Assembly (NCBI GenBank): GCA_017537965.1
Contig: JAFYJV010000022.1
Span: 1 to 64,000 of the forward strand
Direction of reading: 5' to 3'
Source of the DNA: Bacteroidales bacterium
GTDB lineage: Bacteria > Bacteroidota > Bacteroidia > Bacteroidales > F082
DNA length: 64,000 bases
The position numbers and the translations under genes are program-made. The notes beneath the pieces were generated by a model that ran no database searches, had not been told where the DNA came from, and was given only the letters and a program-made list of their open reading frames with translations. Shown piece after piece: positions 42,350-49,487 of the stretch; the stretch's first letter is position 1; every line of letters begins with the position of its first letter.

Positions 42350-43563
42350 GATGCTTGCTCGTTAATGGTGATGCTTTGAAGTATTTGTTGGATATCCGCG
42401 TTGCTCATGGTGATGGGGGAGGAATAGTTGATGGAGTCGGCGGCAACCATGCGAGTCAGTTCCTCGTGGTCGGATGCTTGTACGGGCGATTCCAATTTGT
42501 CCAACCCGCAGGTGGTCATCAGGTCTTCGATAGCCTTCAGAAACCTTTCAGCCGCCTCTTTGTTGTCGGTTTTCTCTGTGGCCAGTCCGCAATAGCGTGC
42601 CATTACAGCATATTTCCTTTGACAGGCTTCCATTTGGAATCGTAGCACGGGAAGCATCATCAATGAAATGGCTTGCCCGTGGGGGAGGTGATACTTGGCC
42701 CCTATGCTGTGGGCAAAGGCGTGTACGTAGCCAGCCAACTGGGTGTTGATGGCATTGCCTCCATACATGGCGGCACGGCACATCGCCAGCCGCGACGCTA
42801 TGTTCTCAGGCTCGCGCATCACCACGGGCAAGTGTTGAAGAATCAGCCGAACTCCTTCTAAGGAAAGGTATGCATCCTCGACATCGACCGCCACGTCTCC
42901 CACTGTCCCTTCCACTACATGGCTGAGTGCGTCCATGCCGCATGCGGCAGTCACCTTTTGCGGCGCATGGATGGTTAGCTCACTGTCGAGAATCACATGG
43001 GTCACGTTTAAGCCGACAATCACGGTGGAGCCCTTTTTGCCGCGTGCATTGGTCACAACGGCACCTACGGTCACTTCAGCTCCTGTACCGGCGGTTGAGG
43101 GTACAGAAATCATCGGCAGGGTTTTCCCAGGAACCACCAAGAACTTGAGCAACAAGGCTTTGGTTCCAAGATTAGGCATCCGCACACCTGCCGCAATCAT
43201 CTTGCAGGTGTCGAGCACCGATCCTCCGCCAAGGGCAATCACGCATTCCGCTTGACACTCGGTGGCAATCGAACGTCCCTTGTCAATAAGTGCGATGTTC
43301 GGTTCGGAGTTGATGTCGGTGTAAAGCGTGAATCCCACGCCTGCATCATGCAGCGACTGTACGATAGCCTGCTCGTAACCGAGGCCGAATAGCGTTTGGT
43401 CGGTCACCAGCAACACATGTTTGTAACCGCATTGTTTGCATATCTCGCCAATTTTTCCGCGCGATTGATGGCCTTCTACCACTTGCGGCTGAGGGAAGGG
43501 AACTTTGTGAATGACCTTGCCCGGCAAACGGTGGATCTGTTTTCTGAAAAAATAAGTGTCCAT
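42346..43563 (-). CDS. Iron-containing alcohol dehydrogenase
   Basis: 405-aa Fe-ADH. The NAD-binding motif is seen in CVIALGGGSVLDTCK (residues about 100-114). Metal ligands are in GMDALSHVVEG and AFAHSIGAKYHLPHG. Start 43563 (MDTYFFRKQ) is chosen because the TACCTTTG box (43584-43591) overlaps the longer start at 43596. First gene of the operon with the aldehyde dehydrogenase. Confidence 0.9.
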   Translation of the reverse strand: MDTYFFRKQIHRLPGKVIHKVPFPQPQVVEGHQSRGKIGEICKQCGYKHVLLVTDQTLFGLGYEQAIVQSLHDAGVGFTLYTDINSEPNIALIDKGRSIATECQAECVIALGGGSVLDTCKMIAAGVRMPNLGTKALLLKFLVVPGKTLPMISVPSTAGTGAEVTVGAVVTNARGKKGSTVIVGLNVTHVILDSELTIHAPQKVTAACGMDALSHVVEGTVGDVAVDVEDAYLSLEGVRLILQHLPVVMREPENIASRLAMCRAAMYGGNAINTQLAGYVHAFAHSIGAKYHLPHGQAISLMMLPVLRFQMEACQRKYAVMARYCGLATEKTDNKEAAERFLKAIEDLMTTCGLDKLESPVQASDHEELTRMVAADSINYSSPITMSNADIQQILQSITINEQAS

Positions 43564-43583
43564 GGTCCTTGCTCTTTGTACTG

Positions 43584-43591
43584 CAAAGGTA
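43584..43591 (-). promoter_or_regulatory. -7 box TACCTTTG for the dehydrogenase operon
   Basis: Minus-strand TACCTTTG ends 20 nt before the ATG at 43563. Confidence 0.6.
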
Positions 43592-43712
43592 CGCATCTTT
43601 TGTTGAAAAACTATTTCCCGATTTCCTTTTTTATTCCAAAAAAGATTCCGACCTTTGCCGCCTCAAAATTGAGAGCGGAATTTGGTTTTAAAAAGTTATA
43701 ATTCATATAGTT

Positions 43713-44702
43713 ATGAATAAGATTCTGAATGAAGTCGGCCACGCCTTGGCCAGCAAGAAATTCTGGGTGGAGCTTCTCATCATGACCCTCGGCATGATGA
43801 TGACTGCCATCTGCGTCTATTACTTCCTGGTTCCCAGCAAGTTGATCGTGGGTTCCATCTCGGGTCTCTCCATCGTGTTGACCAATATCTTTGGGAGCAT
43901 GGGTGTCAATATCAGCCTGTCCATGATGATCTCCATCATCAATGCTATCCTATTGGTGCTGGCTTATCTGCTGATTGGCAAGGAATTTGGCTTGAAGACG
44001 GTCTATTGCGCCATGATCCTGGGTCCATTGACAAAGGTATGTGAATGGATTTATCCTTGGGAAAATTTGGCTGTCACCAATGAATACATCGCCAAGATGC
44101 CCGGTGCCGATCCTGGTGCGGTTTATCAATCGGTGATGGGCAACCCGTGGTTCGACCTGCTCTGCTGCGTGCTGATCCTCAGTGCAGCGCAAACAATGAT
44201 GTTCTCCATCAACGCCTCCACTGGCGGCCTTGACATCCTGGCCAAGATTGTCAACAAGTACTTGCATTTCGACATTGGCAAGTCGGTAAGCGTAGCGGGT
44301 GCCATCATCTGCCTCACGGCTTTCTTCATCAATCCCTTCCAGATGGTGGTCATCGGCTTGATTGGCACTTGGATCAACGGCATCATCGTCGATTACTTCA
44401 CGGCCAATCTCAACAATCGCAAAAGGGTCTGTGTCGTCTCGAAAGACTATGACCGTATCCGTCGTTTCATCATCGACGACCTCGACCGTGGCTGTACCCT
44501 TTATGAAGTGATCGGCGGCTACACCAACGAGAAGTCGATCGAGCTGGAGGCCTTGCTGACCAAGGATGAATTCTCCTCGCTGATGGCCTTCCTCGACAAG
44601 AACGAGATCAAGGCCTTCACCACTGCTGGCAACGTGAGCGAGGTCTATGGCTTGTGGGCAAAAGACCGCAAGAGAACGCGTAAACATGCTGAAAAGCGTT
44701 AA
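43713..44702 (+). CDS. YitT-family membrane protein with DUF2179 domain
   Basis: Putative transporter of unknown substrate. The membrane part (residues 20-225) has about six segments with YFLVPSKLIVGSISGLSI and FSINASTGGLDILAKIV, both typical of YitT. The soluble C-terminal DUF2179 domain (about 232-312) contains RRFIIDDLDRGCTLYEVIGGYT. The 329-aa length is slightly above usual because of a 35-residue loop after KVCEWIYPW. Confidence 0.88.
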   Translation: MNKILNEVGHALASKKFWVELLIMTLGMMMTAICVYYFLVPSKLIVGSISGLSIVLTNIFGSMGVNISLSMMISIINAILLVLAYLLIGKEFGLKTVYCAMILGPLTKVCEWIYPWENLAVTNEYIAKMPGADPGAVYQSVMGNPWFDLLCCVLILSAAQTMMFSINASTGGLDILAKIVNKYLHFDIGKSVSVAGAIICLTAFFINPFQMVVIGLIGTWINGIIVDYFTANLNNRKRVCVVSKDYDRIRRFIIDDLDRGCTLYEVIGGYTNEKSIELEALLTKDEFSSLMAFLDKNEIKAFTTAGNVSEVYGLWAKDRKRTRKHAEKR

Positions 44703-44741
44703 TTGTTGAAAAGTTTTTTTTAGTTTTAAGTGATTGTTTGT

Positions 44742-44749
44742 TATCTTTG
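44742..44749 (+). promoter_or_regulatory. -7 box TATCTTTG for the PycB-like gene
   Basis: TATCTTTG ends 21 nt before the ATG at 44771, separating this gene from yitT. Confidence 0.6.
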
Positions 44750-44770
44750 CAAATTGTCTGAATATATCGT

Positions 44771-46537
44771 ATGAAAAAAGAGGTAAAATTCAGTCTGGTT
44801 TATCGCGACATGTGGCAGTCGTCAGGAAAATATGTGCCACGTAAGGATCAATTGGAGCAGATCGCTCCCTTGATCATCGACATGGGTTGCTTCGACCGTG
44901 TGGAGACCAACGGTGGAGCCGCTGAGCAGGTGAATCTGCTCTATGGAGAAAACCCCAATCCCTCGGTTCGTGCTTTCACAGCGGCTTTGCATAAAGGTGG
45001 CATCGAATGCCACATGCTTGACCGTGCCCTCAATGCCTTGCGGATGAACCCCGTCCCCGCGGATGTGCGACAACTGATGTATAAGGTAAAGAAGGCCCAA
45101 GGCGTTGACATCACCCGTATCTTCTGCGGTCTCAACGACGTGCGCAACATCATCCCGTCCATTAAATGGGCCAACGAAGCAGGCATGATCTCGCAAGCCG
45201 CCATGAGTATCACCTACTCGCAGGTGCATACCGCCGAGTATTATATCGCCATGGCCGAAAAGCTCATCGAGGCTGGCGCCAAGGAAATCGCTTTGAAAGA
45301 CATGGCTGGCGTGGGCCGTCCCGCCTCTTTGGGCAAGATCGTCAACCATATCAAGACACAGCACCCCGATATCAAGGTGCAGTACCACGGCCACACCACC
45401 CCAGGCCTCTCGATGGCTTCGATGCTCGAGGTCTGCAAGGCTGGATGCGACTACGTTGACGTGGCCATGGAGCCGCTGTCGTGGGGCACCGTCCATCCCG
45501 ACGTCATCAGCGTTCAGGCTATGCTGAAGGATGCCGGCTTCCTCGTGAAGGACATCGATATGAAGACCTACATGGCGGCTCGCAGCATGACGCAGAGCTT
45601 TATCGATGACTTCCTCGGCTACTGGATCGACCCGCGCAACCGTTACATCAACTCATTACTGCTGGGTTGCGGTCTCCCAGGTGGCATGATGGGCTCGCTC
45701 ATGGCCGACCTCAAGCCGGTACACGCCGCCATCAACATGAACCGCAAGAAAGAAGGCCTTCCGGAACTCAGCGAAGACGAGATGCTCGTCGAGATGTTCC
45801 AGGAAGTGCAAGATATTTGGCCGAAACTCGGCAACCCGCCTTTGGTGACGCCATTCAGCCAATACACCAAGAACATCGCCCTGATGAACCTCTTTGCTCT
45901 CAGCAAAGGCGAGCCTCGCTATGAGACCAGCATCGACCCTGCAGCATGGGACATGATCCTCGGCAAGGCTGGCAAACTGCCTGGCACCTTGGCTCCCGAA
46001 ATTGTGGAACTCGCCAAGAAGAAAGGTTTCGAGTTCTTCACGGGCAACCCACAGGACAACTATCCCGATGCCTTGCCGCATTTCATCGAGATGATGGAAA
46101 AAGAAGGCTGGGATCGCGGTCAGGACGACGAGGAGCTGTTTGAGTTCGCCATGCACGAGAAACAGTACCGCGAGTACAAGTCGGGTGAGGCCAAGCGTCG
46201 TTTCAACCAAGAGTTGGAAGCCAAGATGAAGGCCAAGTTCGAGAAGGCTGGCGGCGAGGCTAAGATTCCGGACCTGCGTGCCTTGCGTCATCCCAACGCT
46301 GAACCAGTCATCGCTCCCGTCAGTGGCATCGTGATGTGGGAAGTCGATTTCGACGACAAATCCATTGCTCCTGCTCCAGGTACCGTTTACAAGGAAGGCG
46401 ACCTGCTATGCGCCATCAACAGCGAGCACGGCATGGAGCCTGTTTATGCACTTTGGCCTGGCAAAATTGTGGAAGCCACGGCAGAACAAGGTAAACGCGT
46501 CGCTAAAGGCGACACCATCGCATTTATTGAAAAATGA
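44771..46537 (+). CDS. Pyruvate carboxylase B / oxaloacetate decarboxylase alpha-like protein, biotin site missing
   Basis: 588-aa carboxyltransferase-fold protein. The HMGL-like TIM barrel has the metal-binding Asp in LVYRDMWQSS, the lysine in EIALKDMAGVGRP and the HXH pair in QYHGHTTPG. A conserved carboxylase middle domain (about 300-490) follows. The last 75 residues look like a biotinyl/lipoyl beta-sandwich (VIAPVSGIVMWEVDF, GTVYKEGDLLCAINSEHG). The expected AMKM biotinylation motif is replaced by INSEHGME with no lysine at the turn. No oadB, oadG or accC gene is adjacent. It may use a separate biotin carrier or have another role. Confidence 0.82.
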   Translation: MKKEVKFSLVYRDMWQSSGKYVPRKDQLEQIAPLIIDMGCFDRVETNGGAAEQVNLLYGENPNPSVRAFTAALHKGGIECHMLDRALNALRMNPVPADVRQLMYKVKKAQGVDITRIFCGLNDVRNIIPSIKWANEAGMISQAAMSITYSQVHTAEYYIAMAEKLIEAGAKEIALKDMAGVGRPASLGKIVNHIKTQHPDIKVQYHGHTTPGLSMASMLEVCKAGCDYVDVAMEPLSWGTVHPDVISVQAMLKDAGFLVKDIDMKTYMAARSMTQSFIDDFLGYWIDPRNRYINSLLLGCGLPGGMMGSLMADLKPVHAAINMNRKKEGLPELSEDEMLVEMFQEVQDIWPKLGNPPLVTPFSQYTKNIALMNLFALSKGEPRYETSIDPAAWDMILGKAGKLPGTLAPEIVELAKKKGFEFFTGNPQDNYPDALPHFIEMMEKEGWDRGQDDEELFEFAMHEKQYREYKSGEAKRRFNQELEAKMKAKFEKAGGEAKIPDLRALRHPNAEPVIAPVSGIVMWEVDFDDKSIAPAPGTVYKEGDLLCAINSEHGMEPVYALWPGKIVEATAEQGKRVAKGDTIAFIEK

Positions 46538-46585
46538 ACTTAACACTTATAATTAACCTATTGTTCAATTAAAATCGTCAAAACA

Positions 46586-47086
46586 ATGAAAAAACTGGTT
46601 TTAGTTCTCGCAATCGTTTTTGCAGGTTTAACTTCAGCTAACGCACAAGTTTGGATCGGCGGTGGCGTCGGTGCACAAGCCGAAAAAGGCGCCTTCGCTA
46701 TTGAACTTGCCCCTGAAGTTGGTTACGTGATCAACAATCAATGGCAATTGGCTTTGGGTGCTGACTACACCTTTATGAACGTTAGTGGATTTGGCTCCTA
46801 TAATGAGCTTTATCTTGAACCTTACGTCCGCTATGTTGGTGGCACCATCGGAAAGAAATTCTCTCTGTTTGTCGACCTTTGTGGCGATTTCGGTGTTGTC
46901 AACGGTAACGGTTATGCTGTGATGCTCCGTCCTGGTATTGCTTGGCAAGCCACTGACAAGTTCACGGCTGCATTCCGTTTTGGTTTCGCTGGCTATGACC
47001 ACGATTTCAAAGGCTCTGGCAACAATGGATTTGTCATGAACTGCGATCTCGCTGCTCCGCAAATCAGACTGTATTACAACTTCTAA
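46586..47086 (+). CDS. Small outer-membrane beta-barrel protein
   Basis: 166-aa exported protein. Signal peptide residues 1-21 (ending SANAQ), then about eight amphipathic beta-strands with aromatic girdles and a terminal YYNF, as in OmpA/OmpX-like barrels. No function can be named. It lies 48 nt after the PycB-like gene and is closed by a terminator. Confidence 0.78.
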   Translation: MKKLVLVLAIVFAGLTSANAQVWIGGGVGAQAEKGAFAIELAPEVGYVINNQWQLALGADYTFMNVSGFGSYNELYLEPYVRYVGGTIGKKFSLFVDLCGDFGVVNGNGYAVMLRPGIAWQATDKFTAAFRFGFAGYDHDFKGSGNNGFVMNCDLAAPQIRLYYNF

Positions 47087-47108
47087 TCTTTGATTAGATA
47101 TTGAATTT

Positions 47109-47143
47109 AAAGAGACGTCATTTTCATGGCGTCTCTTTTTTTT
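47109..47143 (+). terminator. Terminator after the small barrel gene, same core as at 36547
   Basis: A 13-bp stem with one G-T pair, arms AAAGAGACGTCAT and ATGGCGTCTCTTT, TTTC loop and a T run. The GACGTCAT/ATGGCGTC core is shared with the hairpin at 36547-36586. Confidence 0.88.
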
Positions 47144-47145
47144 GT

Positions 47146-47153
47146 TATTTTTG
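47146..47153 (+). promoter_or_regulatory. -7 box TATTTTTG for the fucosidase gene
   Basis: TATTTTTG ends 17 nt before the ATG at 47171 and lies only 3 nt after the preceding terminator. Confidence 0.5.
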
Positions 47154-47170
47154 TGCCAAACCTTAACAAC

Positions 47171-48904
47171 ATGAAACGCATCCTTCTCCTGTTGTCGTTG
47201 GCCTTCGTCGCCACTTCATTCCGTGCCCAGGTCCTCCCCACATGGGAATCCATCAACCAACGAGGATATCCTCAGTGGTTCTCCGATGCCAAGCTGGGCA
47301 TCTTCATCCACTGGGGCGTGTATTCGGTACCGGCCTTCGCCAGTAAAGAAGGCTATGCCGAATGGTATTATCGAGGCCTCATGACCAGCGATGACCGCAA
47401 GGCGTTTCAAGAGCGCATCTATGGAAAGGATTTCCAATATGAGGACTTTGTACCGATGTGGAAAGCCGAGCTTTGGAACCCTGACGAATGGGCGGAATTG
47501 TTTGAGAAATCGGGAGCGAAATACGTGTTGTTGGTCTCCAAGCATCATGATGGCTACTGCCTTTGGCCCAGCCAATATGCATTGGGATGGAATAGCGTGG
47601 AGACAGGGCCACACCGCGACATCTGCGGCGAACTGACCGAGGCGGTGCGAAAACATGGCCTCAAAATGGGCTTCTATTATTCTTTGCCCGAATGGACGAG
47701 TTCCATCCATCGCTGGTATGTCGATCCCGATGACGACATCGCCGAGTATGTCGATACCCACATGATTCCTCAATTCAAAGAACTGATCGAACGCTATAAG
47801 CCTACCGTCTTGTTTACCGATGGTGAATGGCGCAACAGCGCGGAGCAGTGGCATGCCACCGAGTTGATCTCATGGTATTACAACACGGTGGGAGATGACG
47901 CTATCGTCAACGACCGCTGGGGCAACGGCGGTCAGCATGGCTTCCGCACTCCCGAATACAGTGCGGGCATCACCCTCACTGACCGTCCTTGGGCGGAATG
48001 CCGTGGCTTGGGCCGCTCTTTCGGCCTCAACCGCAACGAGCCAATTGAAAACTATATGTCCTCCGATGAACTCATCCGCCACTTCGCTACGCTCGTGGCG
48101 GCAGGCGGCGGCATGACCCTCAACGTGGGCCCTGCCGCCGACGGCAAAATTCCGCTCCTTCAACAGGAACGTCTTCTGGATCTTGGAAAATGGTTGAGAA
48201 TCAATGGCGAAGCCATCTATGGAACTCGTCCTTTCAAGAAATTCTACGAGATGAAGCCTGTCACAGTGGCCCGAAACGACAAACAAATCGACTTCGACTG
48301 GAAACGCAATTCGCCCGATCCAGCCATCAGCTGTGACCACTTCCAAGCGCATTGGCAAGGGGTGTTTTCCTGCCAAGCCGACACCTATACTTTTGAGATC
48401 CAAACGGATGATCGGGCGAGGTTGCTGATCGACGACCAAGAAGTCATTGGGAATGTCGGCAAGTCTTCTCAAGGCAAGATGAAACTCGCTGCAGGCCAGC
48501 ACAAGATAGAGGTGTTCTACGAGGAAGACGAGTTGGAAGCGACCATTGCCCTTTTCTGGTCTTCAAAGAAAATGCCCAAGCAGATCATGGAAGGTTTCCA
48601 GATGGGTGCCATGCTCCCCGCTATGGGTTTGAAGGCGACCTATTCCTGCGAACAACCCAATGTGTGCTATACCCAAAAGAACGGAACTGTTTATGCCATT
48701 GCCTTGGATTATCCGCAAGATGAGTTGGTGTTGAATCTCGACCGGCCGGATGACAGCATGAGAGTCAACTTGTTAGGTTGTCACAAGACTTTGCCTTGGA
48801 GATATGAGAATGGAAAATTGATAATCGACACGAGTGGCTTGAATTACGGCGACCTTCAAAGCACAGCGGCTTGGGTCTTCAAACTCACTCAGTCTGGTCT
48901 TTGA
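47171..48904 (+). CDS. Alpha-L-fucosidase, GH29, with C-terminal PA14-like domain
   Basis: Exported glycoside hydrolase removing alpha-L-fucose from glycans. Signal peptide 1-19, then the GH29 barrel (about 20-370) with KLGIFIHWGVYSVPAF, SKHHDGYCLWPS and the nucleophile Asp in PTVLFTDGEW (about residue 217). The C-terminal part (about 395-470) resembles a PA14 domain (HWQGVFSCQADTYTFEIQTD, ARLLIDDQEVIG, GQHKIEVFYEE). 577 aa. Start 47171 opens the signal peptide. It overlaps the convergent CpcT-like gene by 20 bp. Not in a visible polysaccharide-utilisation locus. Confidence 0.9.
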   Translation: MKRILLLLSLAFVATSFRAQVLPTWESINQRGYPQWFSDAKLGIFIHWGVYSVPAFASKEGYAEWYYRGLMTSDDRKAFQERIYGKDFQYEDFVPMWKAELWNPDEWAELFEKSGAKYVLLVSKHHDGYCLWPSQYALGWNSVETGPHRDICGELTEAVRKHGLKMGFYYSLPEWTSSIHRWYVDPDDDIAEYVDTHMIPQFKELIERYKPTVLFTDGEWRNSAEQWHATELISWYYNTVGDDAIVNDRWGNGGQHGFRTPEYSAGITLTDRPWAECRGLGRSFGLNRNEPIENYMSSDELIRHFATLVAAGGGMTLNVGPAADGKIPLLQQERLLDLGKWLRINGEAIYGTRPFKKFYEMKPVTVARNDKQIDFDWKRNSPDPAISCDHFQAHWQGVFSCQADTYTFEIQTDDRARLLIDDQEVIGNVGKSSQGKMKLAAGQHKIEVFYEEDELEATIALFWSSKKMPKQIMEGFQMGAMLPAMGLKATYSCEQPNVCYTQKNGTVYAIALDYPQDELVLNLDRPDDSMRVNLLGCHKTLPWRYENGKLIIDTSGLNYGDLQSTAAWVFKLTQSGL

Positions 48905-49475
48905 GAAAAGTGAGGCCGATGAGGTGGGATGTTCTTCTAAGGAGACGTTTGACGTAGAAACGTTCATCCTCACGCACGAACTTGAAATGGATACGGTCAA
49001 AGGCAGGGAAACACTTCAGTGATTTCCGACGGCTCCAGTTGGTCTGGTATTCACCATCTCCAGTCTTAATAAACACAAATTTGCTCTTCCCCTTCAGAAT
49101 ACTGGTGTTGTAACCGTCAAAGAAATTCGGATTACCCCATTTTCCTGCAAACACCTCGGGATGTCTTAATCCATGCACCACCACCTTGACCGTGATGTCA
49201 GAATTAGGGCGGATTTCCATGATTTTTTGCTCCAAGACCTGTTCGGTTTCATTGTTCATGGCTTCCAAGTAAAGCCATTGATATGGGTCGTTGGTTTGTT
49301 GCCAGATAGGGGTGAGGTGCAACGAAATAGAGGTGGAGTCATTCACTTCTGCATTGTAGTCTCCCTTGATAGTCTGAAAAAACTGCTGCATTTCGTCAAT
49401 GGAGGCATCCGATTGTTGCGCCAGGCAAGGAAACGTCCAGAGGCAGATGAGAAGGAGGATAAGGGTTCGTTTCAT
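48885..49475 (-). CDS. Exported CpcT/CpeT-like protein
   Basis: 196-aa protein with a signal peptide (ending PCLAQQ). The mature part resembles the CpcT/CpeT family: FFQTIKGDYNAEV, then IWQQTNDPYQWLYLEAMN, then QKIMEIRPNSD and a C-terminal beta-barrel pattern with DRIHFKFVREDERFYVKRL. The cyanobacterial proteins attach bilins, but no phycobiliprotein is expected here, so only the fold is proposed. 12 nt downstream of a TonB-receptor gene on the same strand, probably one operon. Confidence 0.6.
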   Translation of the reverse strand: MKRTLILLLICLWTFPCLAQQSDASIDEMQQFFQTIKGDYNAEVNDSTSISLHLTPIWQQTNDPYQWLYLEAMNNETEQVLEQKIMEIRPNSDITVKVVVHGLRHPEVFAGKWGNPNFFDGYNTSILKGKSKFVFIKTGDGEYQTNWSRRKSLKCFPAFDRIHFKFVREDERFYVKRLLRRTSHLIGLTFLKDQTE

Positions 49476-49487
49476 GGTCGTGTTGTT

